This document shows positions 37,901 through 49,400 of a stretch of DNA of 64,000 nt, one piece after another; position 1 is the stretch's first letter; the number at the start of each line of letters is the position of its first letter. Source of the stretch: Ficedula albicollis (lineage: Eukaryota > Chordata > Aves > Passeriformes > Muscicapidae); contig NC_021672.1 of the NCBI RefSeq assembly GCF_000247815.1, positions 72,316,513 to 72,380,512 of the forward strand, written 5' to 3'. Under the pieces are notes generated by a model. It had not been told where the DNA came from and made no database searches. It saw only the letters and a program-made list of their open reading frames with translations. The position numbers were made by a program, and so were the translations under genes.

Positions 37901-40232
37901 TATTCTCCGAGGGCAGACCTTGCTGACAATGAAGAGCTCCTCTCTCCTGACGACGCCCTCCTGGATTTTCTGTCGCAGAGCGTCGCCGATGTCGCTCTCG
38001 TTCTGGTACATGTAGGCACAGTCCAGGTGGCGGTACCCAGCGTCGATGGCAAACCCCACTGCCTCCCTCGCTGCTCCCTGCAGAGACTGAAACCACAGCA
38101 GGAGCCGCTGGTTTGACAAACAGCAGGTTAAGAAGTTTGCTGTCCTGCAAACCGGGCGTTCTTAAGCCCCCGAATAAACAAGTTCCAGGCTTTGTGAAAT
38201 CAAATGGCAAAGGGTGGCACTGATGATCGCCTGAGCTGATCTGCCCTTTTCTAAGGGTTGGAAGTTCACTTTGGGAGATGAAGCTATCTTGAAATAAGCT
38301 CTAACTTCCCCAGAAATTAAGAGCAACTTTAGTGTGACATACTGGTGACATGAGGAAACCAGCTGCACAAAAACAATCCAGCTCTGGTCCTGCACAAAAA
38401 CAACCCAGCTCTTGTTGACACAGGACAGGGAGGGGACTCAAAACACTGGAGACAGTGCCACCTCCTGGGTAAAACTCACACTTGGTACTTAACAGCAAAA
38501 TAAATCACTTCAGATTGTTGGCTTGGAGACACTAAAGAGCTGTTTGATGACTGAGTCCAGAAAATGGCACTCCAAACAGAAACGTGATTCGAAACCGTGA
38601 CCACCTCCTTTTCTTTTGTTTGCTTTTGTTTTTTATTTTTGTTTTATTTTGCTATATCACCTCTCCAAGTTTTTCCACTCAAAGGGTGTATACCTAAATT
38701 AACAACAACAGAAACTTAGAAAATGCAGCAATTTTTTTTTTTTTTTTTAAAGTTTTAAGTTTTAAGAGGTTTTCTTTTCTGCAGTCCCTTTCCCCATCCC
38801 ATCCCTTCCTACACCTGAGCCTCCTGGGGCAGCACAGGGAAGCAGGCACGGGGAACAGTGGCCAAATGCTGGCATTTTGGAGCCCCCCACCTCTGGGTGC
38901 TGCTGCAGCTGGGAAAAGCTGCCAGGCAGGAGGAGGGAGTCAGTGGAGAGCAAACAAGAGATTACGCAGAACTCTGTCATGTGAGATGTTTTTCACAGAA
39001 AATAATCAATTGTTTCATTTTACAAGGCTTTGAGTCAGAGCTGCTGGGCGAAGGGGAGGCCCTGTTACTGCACCAAAACTCTGAGGCTGCTGTGGGAGCC
39101 TTGAAATCAAATAGCTTTAATGAAATAATCACTATGGGCTATTATTTTGTGGTGGCAGGGATTGTGTGCCCAAAATTTTCCTTCTACTCAGTCCTAAGCA
39201 GTTTCTATTGGCAGCTAAACAAGTTCCTTCAGGGAGCTCCCCCATCACAGCATTGTGCCCTTTTTAAAGCCTATTTTAACTACTTTAGGCTTCTCAGTGT
39301 CCTTTGCCATCAGAAAAATAAAGACTGAAAGGGTTAAACAAACTCACTCCCATTGGTGTACGTAAAGTTAAATGCTGATTAGCATCAACTGAGCCAAAAA
39401 TAAGGCAAGAATTTAAGGTATTTTTATGATGACTGGAAAAGTGTTTCGGGGAGCTGGGAAGTTGTGATTTGACATATTTTGTTTTCAGTCCGAGATCCAG
39501 GGGAAAATCTACTTTTTTAATATTTTTTATCTTTCTTCAGATAAGTTTCTTTAAATTTTCAGCTCATTTCCAGATTCCTTTTACAGTTATATTTTTTGTA
39601 TTCTTAAATCTACTCTCTCTTACCAGAAGTCCATTAGGTAACATTTGCAGGTAGAAAACCACCCAAACTATATCCCTGTAAAGTGCTCCATACCCATCTG
39701 CTGCCAATAAAAATAAGTTATCTTTAGTCCCTAAGGCATTATTGTGAATTCCCATTTCCAAATCTACTTATTGCCCCTTAAGTTCCTATATCTCATCAAA
39801 GATGACACCAACATGACATGCTGGGATATTAATACCAGTGCCAAAAGGAAAAAAAAAACCAAACAAATAAACAAACTAACTAACTAATTAACTAAAAACC
39901 AGCAAAATCCAAAGAAAAATGAGCTGGGCAGAAGTTTTTACAACATCATTTAAGCATGTAATTTTTTTTTTTCCATAGCTAAGAAAAAATCTTGTACCTA
40001 CTTGTCTACCTCCACTCACTCCAAAGGTTTCCTGAAGGCCAGGGATATAAATAAATATAAATAAATACCTGCATTACCTGAGTTATTTCTGCTGAAAAAA
40101 ACAAAATCTACTGTGATTTTCTGCTGAAAATCTGCCTGACCAGAAGTCCCCAGCTGCAGCAGGTACCTGCCAGGTCCCCAGTCCCAGGATGGGCATCCTC
40201 CCACCAGTGGGCAGCTCCAGGTACTTGTCCAT
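31963..40232 (-). CDS. AKR1B: Divergent AKR1B-like aldo-keto reductase, gene C (complete, 10 exons, 315 aa)
   Basis: Coding exons in transcript order are 40167-40232, 37919-38086, 37058-37174, 36339-36416, 34937-35059, 34574-34680, 33718-33799, 33207-33290, 32719-32801 and 31963-32002. The total is 948 nt, all GT-AG, with the AKR1B exon pattern except a last exon of 40 nt. The tetrad Asp44, Tyr49, Lys78 and His111 is intact. Positions that are nearly fixed in aldose reductases have changed: Trp112 to Cys, Trp220 to Arg, Ser211 to Cys, Ser215 to Ala, Asp217 to Asn, and Lys22 to Gln. The specificity-loop region (RICALSEC) still resembles AKR1B1, and the protein ends YPFFED. Open frames and clean splice sites argue for a working gene with altered substrate or coenzyme handling. 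It lies tail-to-tail with gene B. An AKR1E-like assignment was considered but the 211-220 loop fits AKR1B better. Confidence 0.9.
34830..34905. repeat. 38-bp tandem duplication in gene C intron 5
   Basis: gatattccaaccagtgcaac occurs at 34830 and 34868, upstream of exon 6 and close to the donor of exon 5 (34936). Confidence 0.85.
37762..37929. repeat. 84-bp tandem duplication covering the gene C exon 2 donor
   Basis: Two copies at 37762-37845 and 37846-37929 each contain gggcagaccttgctgaca, that is the last exon bases and the GT donor read on the minus strand. The proximal donor (37918) is the one that keeps normal family structure. Confidence 0.85.
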
Positions 40233-40283
40233 CTCCTCCCAGCACCACAGGCAAGCAGAGCCTGTGGTCTCTCTCTTGCACAA

Positions 40284-40293
40284 CCTTTAAAAT
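40284..40293 (-). promoter_or_regulatory. AKR1B: TATA-like TTTTAAAGG box of gene C
   Basis: On the minus strand TTTTAAAGG lies about 52 bp before the gene C ATG, matching the position of the similar box in gene A. Confidence 0.45.
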
Positions 40294-40299
40294 CAGCTC

Positions 40300-43200
40300 T
40301 GCCCCTCCCTCCTGCCTGCTGACTGGCTGCAGACAAGGAAAATATGGGCAGAAGTGCTGTAATAGGAGTGGGCAGGGATTTTGGTTTATCTCACCCTTTG
40401 AAGAACTTAAACACTGATTGCAGGCTCCTCATTAATTTATTGAGTGAGCTCATCATGACAATTTGGCATTGGCTGAGGTTACAGAATTTTGTACACCTCA
40501 TGGCCTCTGCTTTCCTGCAAGAAAAGTGGCATTTGGGGATTTGGCACATGCCCCAAAATAATTTCTCATCTCACCTGTCCTGAACACATCACCAAAAATG
40601 CCAGAATGCTGCAGAAGCATTAACCTGCCCACAGGAGGAATAATTTTTTAAAAATTCTCAATATGGCTTCATGCCCACAGCACCTACGTTTTTATACTTC
40701 TTTATATTTCTTTTATTATTATATATATGTTTGATCTCAAGGCTCCCCATAGCTTTTGCCCTCAGCCACTCTATGATGAGTGGGTACTCCATTGAGAACC
40801 CTTTTAATTTCATTGCTGAGCTCAAAAAGATCAGGCCTGTTGGCCTGAATTCTGCCATGAAAGCAGGGTTTAGCCAGAAATTGTAGTGCCCAGAGCTGCC
40901 CAGTGGAGATTTCATTCCTCTACGTGGTTTCTCTCCTTATTTGTGAAAAAAAAAGGATTATGTGATGACCACACCTCTCTGAACCACAGCGTTTCCCTGT
41001 CCTTCAGTGATTCTGTAAATTTCATATAAACATTTTACAAATTATACCTTTGTGAGGCATTTATTAGATGTATTTGCTTTCTTTTCCTGGTTTTCTGTGC
41101 GTTCCTTGAAGGTGAAGAATACCTGAATCTGAGCAGGAGCCTGGCAGAGATGAAGCAGGGAATGTGTAATTTGCTTCTGCATGGTAATCCAAAACCAAAC
41201 AACAATGGGAAACGAGGAGTTACCAGGACCTACAATAATCCTTGCACACACATCCTCCTGCCTTCATCTGGCTTTTCAAAGCCCTTGTTGCTGCTGGGCT
41301 CCATTTGCACAGTGACTCAGACACGGGACAAATAACCCAGCTCCTTTGTAGCAATTTTTTGGTGAGCACCTGTGTCTGGCAGAAATGCCAGGAGCTGTTT
41401 TGTGGCAGCACACCAGCGCTGAATGGCAGGCACTGGGCTGAAAGGGACCTCCTTGGGTGAAGATAACTCCTTGGGCTGGGCTTTGCTGTGGACACAGGGG
41501 CAGCCAAGGTGACTTCCTGCAGAAGCAGCCCAGGTCAGACAGTTTCTAATAAACAATTTTAAAAAAACAACAACCTATAACTAAAATGAAATATAACAAA
41601 TACCAAAAAACAACGATAAAACCAAAAAACTCATCACCACTTTTCTAACTAAACCCTACAATCCTAACCCAACCCCCAATATAACCTTAAAAAACTCTTT
41701 ATCATAATTAACTCCAAACACCCCACCTAAAAAAACAAAAAAATCACAAAACCCTCTACTACCCAAACAAAATATTAGGTCTTTCACTGCCCAAAATAAA
41801 ACTTACAAGCACTTTATTCTCTCTCATAAATTAATAAAAATAATACTACTAATACTACTACTAATAATAATAATACACACATATTATGTGTCCCATAATA
41901 TTTTATTTAAAAACTCACTGATTGCTTTTCACTGGAATTAAATGTGGCTTTTTTCACTGAAAAGATTCTTAAATTGCAATTGTTTCCCTGATGGGTAACA
42001 TCCCTGGAAGGTTATGACGTATTTAGAGCATTTTTCATAAGCATAAGTTTTTTTAATTTCAAGTTACAGCTATTTAGAAATGTCAGTCTCTTATCCCATT
42101 AACTTCTCAGTTCCTGAAAGTGCAGCTTTTTTCAGCTCCTTCACAGTGCTGGAAAAGGAAACAGAACCTTGGTTTTCACCCATTGCAAGATGCTTTAGAA
42201 ATAGTGCAGTGCATTCCTGAAGGTGAACAGCCTGAAAATTCCTCATCCTGATGGCAAATGATATGCTGGGATCTTTTTGCCACAGAATAAACAATGCAAA
42301 TACAGAGCTGAACAGAATAATGGACGTTGCTAGTACAGGTCCTGTATTAGTATAAATACCTTCCACACAGTGAAAGAGAAACTTCACAGCTATGCTCTAA
42401 GATTACTCAGTTTACCTTCAAAAAAGGGATGTGATTTGTGAACTTCATCATCATTACCACAACAAAATTAGGTTATACATAGATGGCAGTATATCTACAC
42501 TAGTTTTACAGTTCTATATAATTTATATAATTCTTTATAATCTATATAATTTAATAATTGCTCAGTCCACAGAAACAGCACCTTTGTAAAGATTCAGTCA
42601 TGGGGTGTGTTAGGTTGAAGGTACTTCCAGGTCTCAAACTGCTGGGATTCTCAATCCAATAGGATCAGCAAGAGTTAACACCACAAGTGCTTTAAAAGCC
42701 ACACAACCAAAAATCCCAAAAGCTCAAGCACATCAAGGCATCTCACTTCCCCTACCACCATGTATGGCCTGGATTGTGCAAAACCACTAACCAGCTTCAG
42801 AATCTCTGCTGCTCTGAATATTGTCTTCTACAGGAAAGAAAATGCATCTAAAAGCCTGATAACCCTGCTGAAATAATAATCACCTGCACAAATTTATACA
42901 AACTCCTCTAGTAAATCAGAACTGCTCCAATAGCTCCTGATTTGAAGCACATCTCAGCTGCAGTGATTCGTTTTCAGGGAGGTTTTTAGGAGTGTGTGAT
43001 GTCACAAGGGTTCTGATCCTTCCTCCAGCTGTTTCTGGGGTGATTTTTTGGGGTCTAACATAGTGCTAAAAGGACAAAGTGCATCTCAAGCCCTTGCTGG
43101 CTCTGTATGGCTCCCACAGCTCTCCAGTAAAACCACACACCTCCCTGGAATATCACACAGGCTTTCAAGTCAAGCACTTCTCCTGGACTGGAATCCAGGC

Positions 43201-43490
43201 ACCAGCATTGGGGAAAATGGTAAGGCAGCAGAGACAAGGACTAACTTCACCAGCTTTTAAAGAGGAAATGAACATGTAGAGTCACATAAATATATAAGAA
43301 AAAAACCCAACACAAAACAAATGGTCTCTAGTTGCAACAGATCCTAGATCCTTTCTCTAGCTGATGTCTGCTGCACTTTTTTTCCATAAATAAATGTGAA
43401 GACCGAGGTTGCTGAGTGCAGAATGTCTTCCTTGTGGAATGCTTGTACATGTCCACGCTGGCACAGAGGTGCTGAGCTCCATGGACAATG
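40300..43490. other. Intergenic region between gene C and USP18
   Basis: No confirmed gene was found. 41543-41776 is nearly free of G. A minus-strand open frame at 42091-42387 has a membrane-segment-like stretch but no ATG at its start. The remainder shows no recognised feature. Confidence 0.55.
41543..41776. other. G-depleted segment (two G in 234 bp)
   Basis: Only positions 41588 and 41615 are G, while C remains common. The strand asymmetry is extreme and has sharp edges. It resembles sequence that went through G-to-A change, as in deaminase-edited retroelements, but the source element was not identified. Confidence 0.6.
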
Positions 43491-43498
43491 CACAGCTT

Positions 43499-46400
43499 TC
43501 AGAGACATTCTGATACTCCTGGACTGGGCTGCTGAGGGTGCTTTTTCATGTAAAACAGGAGATAGGCTGTTTCTCTCCTGTGGAGGCAAAGAGAAAGCAA
43601 ATCACAAGGTAAGTTTGAAGATCTAGGTTGCAGGTAACATCCCAGCTCAGCTTTCTGAGCTTTAGGTCAACTAAGCTGGTCCTCTCCATTGCTGCCAAGA
43701 TTCCCTGGCAGTGTTATAGTTTATAGGAGAGATTATTTCCCTCCTGTGACCTCATTTTCTTATGATGCATCAAAACAAAAGGCGTGGGGAAATCCTGACT
43801 GACACATCCCCTGCATCCCCCAGGTAACATGCAGCCCATTTATCTTCCATTAAACCATTTATCTTCCATTAAACCATTAATCTTCCCTCTTTTTGCTGCC
43901 CTCATTCCAAAGTCCAGAGCAGCATTAGGAGAAACCAGGGATATGTTTGCATACCAGTTGAGGTTGGAACGTCCATAGGTGCATTTAACATCATCCCACG
44001 ACACCTAGAGAAGAAAAACACACAAGAGGAGACTGGTAAAAACTCCTAAGGGACAGAGACATTCTGATACCATCCCAGGAGTTCTCATAAGAGTGGAATA
44101 AGTGGCACCTCCAGGAACTAAACACCTTTCAATAAATTGGTTTATTGCTTTTACTCTTTGAGGAAAACCCATTTCTGAATGTACACATTAAACAGATGTA
44201 GGGTCCATTGAGTGGGATATTCAGCCAATGGCTGCTCCTGCAAATCACAGAACAGAACCTGAAGCCTTGAAATGGCTGCAACTGCAAATCACAGAACAGA
44301 ACCTGAAGCCTTGTTTGGTACACAAGTGAAAACCACTCTGCCCTCAGCCCAGAGCATCCTGTAGCTGGACAAAGCTCTGCAGCCTCAGTTTCCTTTCCTG
44401 GCTCTCTCCAGCCAGACTGGATGAGACCTGGAGGAGTGCCCAGGAAGGCACAAAAGAAACGTGGCTGGATCTGCTCACCTGGCAAACCTGAGAATCGTTG
44501 AAGCAATACCATTTGCACTCCGTGAGGCTCCGAATGTAGGCACAGTAATGGCCACAGCTGGAGTATCCTGAGTGAGCAACCACAGCAAAAAGCTCATACT
44601 GCCAGGTAGCCTGCAAAGACACACAAAGAACATCTTCCAGTGCAGCAATTCTCATCTGCCACAGACTGCAGAGAAGCAGCAGCCAGGACAGCAAGGACGT
44701 GCATTTTGTAAGGAAAAAAAGGTCAGGTTGGCCTGAGTATCCTGCCTTTTTTGCTCTTACCCTCAGCTGTGGGCTGGCAGCCTCTCTGGAGCCCAGAGGA
44801 TTGTGAAAAAGGCAGCAGGACAGCAATGGAGCAGCAAAGAGGTTCAACACAGCCAGAGACCTGTGCTGTTGCCACACTTCCCCTTGTTAATTCCCAGAAA
44901 GAGAAACAGATCCACAGTGGGGCAGATCCATCTCAGCTACCTGGCAAAGCTGTTGTGGCCAAGAGTACCAAACTCTGTGGCCAGCAATACCAGCAATGCT
45001 GCCTGGGAAATACCAGGAATAGAGTTGCCCTGTCTTGGACAGGCGAGATCTGCAAAGCCTGGCTTTTGTCCTTAAGGCAGGAAGCTCCAGGTACAGTGCC
45101 TTTGGTGATTTAATCTGAGCACAGAATGTTGAATAATGACTGAACCAGTTAATCCGAGAGATGTGAGACAGCACCAGGCACAGGTAAAGTTTCAGACACA
45201 AGTTGTTAAGACAGGCCCTTTTAACTGAGACAAGTATTGGTGTGATCTCTTAAATTTTTATGAGAATGGAGCAGAGAGGAGAAGAAAAACTGCCCTTTTT
45301 GAACAGGTGTATCTCACCTTTTCCCTGTCATCTGCTTGGCACTGATTTTCTGTCAGGACTTCCCTGAAATCGAGCTCCTGTGGGAATGGCAGGGAGTGAC
45401 TCAGCTTGTGCGTGCGAGAGGATCGTTCAAAGCAGAAGCGCTTCAGGTGCAAGGTCAGAGTCTGTGGCAGGTGGACAAGCTCCATGCTCTGTAAAGCAAT
45501 AAATAATCCAATTAAAACTGGGGAGCAAACCTGGGGAGGCAGGGTGGAAACAGCCATTGTCACCCAGTGTGTGTGGAATGGAGAGCAGCCAGCGCTCCAG
45601 TGAATATTTGCCAATTCCATGGGACCAAACAGATCCACAGGTGCCAAACCTCTGTTGCCCGTTGCACACAAGGCACATCCAGGTAACAGAGCTGTGGCAG
45701 CCAAGTTTCTCAGCTTTTGTGTCATCAGCACACAGCTCTGGGCGTCTCAAGAGCTGCTTCACTTCTCATGTGCTTTCCCAGCCCTAGGCTGGTATCACTA
45801 GGAGGGTGAAGAGAGGAAAATCGACTTCCTTGTGACGAGGCACCTCCTTCCCAACAGGAGGAAAGAAGTCTGTGGTTTGTATCTCGCTGACACTGCTGTG
45901 CTGACCAATATGAGTTGTTGCTCTCCTCTCAAACTGATATGGGCACTGCTGTGATGACCAATCTGAGTTGTTGCTCTCCTCTCAAACTGATATGGTTGAG
46001 TCCTTTCCCCACCCTCTGCAGTCCTCAAGGGAGTTCTGGGTATGAGACATGGCAAAATAATTCTCCGTTGAGTCCTTTCCCCGCCCTCTGCAGTCCTCAA
46101 GGGAGTTCTGGGTATGAGACATGGCAAAATAATTCTCCAATTACCTGCAGAAAAGGTGTTTTCCTCCCACACTGCTGACAGAAACACATGTTTTGTCCAG
46201 TCAGCTTCTCTGGAAGGAAGAAATATTGCAGACAGTGCTCCTAAGAAGAAAGAGACTTCTTTCAACTGATTTTTTTCAATTTTTTATTTCTACATTATTT
46301 CACAGGGTCCAAACACCAAAGTTACAGAAGGCATGTTTTATTCAAAAGACTGCCTAGCAGCCTGAAATAAAAGGTACCTCATTTCTCCTAGCTACTGCTG

Positions 46401-49400
46401 TGATTGCAATAGTTGGGGGAAAAAAAAAAAGAAGAGTACACATATTCCACAAAGAGGGTATTGATGTATAAATGCCTTTTATACCTACTTCAAAGCCATA
46501 GGGGTTTTCAAAGCATTTCCTTTATGCTAAAACAGTGTAAAGTGGTCAGAGATTCAGAAAGGTCAAGTGGTCCACTGGCATTTGAAAACTCCACTGTGAA
46601 GAGAGGGGAATCATCTCCTAAGGAAACACTGCTGCTGCTGGACTTACCAGAGTCTTCAGCCTGTGAGAATTGGCATCTAGCACTGGGAGTGGAAGGGTTA
46701 ACATGGTGCTGTTGCTCTTTATTTCAAATGAGCATTTCTGACAGGCCAGATGCTCCTGTATGCGGATGGTGTACAAATCACTCAGCTCTTCAACCTGGAG
46801 GGGTGAAAAAAAGAGGCAAAACCAAGGTTTATGAAGAAGACAGCTGAGCTGTTTCCCTGTGGGTGGGAAAGCCTGTGTGTCCACACATTTCAAACAGGGT
46901 TATTGCTTTAAGATTGGAGCCTTATGATGGAGCCTAATGACTTATGTGGACAGGGTACTTCTCACAACTTAAGGGAGATCAACTCCTTCCCCTCATTCCC
47001 TAACAGAGGGGAAAGACACAGCCTGTAAGATCAGAGAGTTGAATATCTGCTTTGATGCAGAATTCTTCTGTTTTGCTTGAAACTACATCAGGAGCCTGTC
47101 TTCTGTATTAATAAAACAGAGAAGAGTCACTTTTCTCAGTCCCTTGGGAGGAACAGTTACATACGTCATGTACTATCAGTGACTCATTATAATGGAATGC
47201 ACGTGGCTGACTTCAATGATTGCAAAAGCTGTGTCAGGATACACCAATAAATGCTTACAGAAATTTGGGGGGAAAATAAATTAAATATAACTAAATACAA
47301 TTCTGAAATAAATCAATCTTTTAGTTATTAATCAGCTCTCCATTAGAATGGAGACTGCATACCCTGAAAGCAGGATGAGCAAAACTTAACTTTGATTCAA
47401 AATGTCAAAGCTTATGAAACAAAGATTCTCTGTCTCATTTGAAGGATGCAATGAAAGAGGAGATAATTTTAAATATTTAATTTAGGACAATTGTCAGTGA
47501 ATGGGATCCTTCAAGGAGCAGAGGAAACCACACATGATAAGAGTCAAAGGTTCATTTCAGCCACCATCCTTACCAGTCGCCATCCTTACCAGCTCTGGGT
47601 TTGTCATCTGCTTCTTTAACAAGTTCCAGAGAGTCCCACCATCCTTACCAGCTCTGGGTTTTTCATCTGCTTCTTTAACAAGTTCCAGAGAGTCAGAAAG
47701 AGCTGAGCAGCATCATACTGCACAAACACTGCACAAACAGAAAAAACAACCTCAATCAGCATCATGACCAGCACTGAGCACAGATTTCCCACAAATGGCA
47801 AAGGGAGATTGATTGTCCCTCCTTAGAAGCAGCCTGCTTTTTTCTCCTCCCTGCAGAGACAGAGCTTAGGCTGCACACAAGCTGCAATTTCCTCATGTGA
47901 TCTGAGCAGGCAGTGGGGAAAGACAGGAGTGTTTGTGCCACCCAGTGCAAAAGTCATGTCCTTGTCACCAGGTGAAGGGACAAGAGGGCACTCAATACCT
48001 ACCAGAGCAGGGCTCAGATGGCTCACTGAGCTGAGGGCTGCATTTCACAGCATCAGAGAATGGTTTGGGTTGGAAGGAGCCTTAAACATCATCTGGTTCC
48101 ACTCCCCCCACCGTGGGCAAAGACACCTTCCGCTAGACCAGCAAACACCTTCCACTCTGGCCTTGAACACTTGGGATGCAGCACCCACAGCTTCTCTGGG
48201 CATCAGTGTCTCACCACTCCCACAATAAAAAATCTCTTCCCAGTACTTAATCTAAACCAACTCTCCCTTATTTCAAGCCTTAACCCCTTGTCCTACCCTT
48301 CTGTGTCACATGTCCTACCAAGCACTCCCCTTTGAATCCTCCTTAGAAACAGTGCAGGGAAGATTCTGTTCTCTTTTTCGCATTTATTACTCCTGTTTCA
48401 GACCTGTTTCCCCCATCCCCTCATGCCCCATGAAGGTGAAAATGCTCCTGAGAGCTGAGATTAAAATGACAGGAGGGCCCATCCATATGTCTCACACACC
48501 AGGTAGTAAAAACCCCTTGATCCCTATCTCTCTTTAGCTGCAAGAGAGATGTCAGACTGCAAAGCCACTCAGAGTCAGGAGAAAAATGATGCAAACAGGG
48601 ATACCGAGTTTATCTTGTGTTCCTCTTTCATAAAGGTCAGGGCACCTGCCCCTTCAGTGCTCTCCTGTTTGGGCTTTTATATGACAAAGATAAGGGAATT
48701 TGGTTATACCCTGTGAATTTGTACACACAGACAGAGTCTTGGCATCCCTTTATCACTGGTCACTCATGCATTAAAAACCTCTTTTTTCTAGAACTTTGAC
48801 CAGTTGGGAGATTCAGCCTGTAAATTCTTCTCTCTGCCCTTATAAGAAGGTGCAGGAGGAGGATCTGTGCAAACTTATTCTCTTTTCCACACTATCCCTT
48901 TCTTCCAATAAGTGACAGCAGCTCTTTCACTATCATGATGCCAGTAGAGCAAGAAAAAAACAATGAACTCTCTGGCCTGCCCAGGTCTCTCCTCCTGGCC
49001 AGTACCCACAGCTGAATCTTCTAGCAGTCTGATACTCTTCCACTCTTTGGATATCAACAAATACATCCAGCAGGGCTTTTGTTTTTTTTTTTCCTCTCTT
49101 CACAAGTAAGACACAGCATTGCACTCAGCTCAGAGGCAGCTACAAAATGTGTCATTGTGCACCCAACCCCTGGCATTCCTGAATTCCTGAAGGAGATGTT
49201 TCTAAGTGCTGGATAATGCAGCCAGAGGTGGGCACGAGGCAGGGCTGCTTACATTTCACTCTGTGCTCTGCAAGGCAGTAAGCCAGGTCTGTGGGACAAA
49301 CAGCTTTGCACTTGCCACACTGCATCTTCTCCAGCAGCAGGAGCATTTGGTACGGGACACTGCTCCTCCTCCGTGCAGGAGATGGCACTGTGATATGAAG

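Noticed and set aside
42091..42387. PEX26 as identity of the membrane-like frame
   Set aside because: PEX26 is expected on the far side of TUBA8 by human gene order, and the sequence does not resemble its tail anchor.
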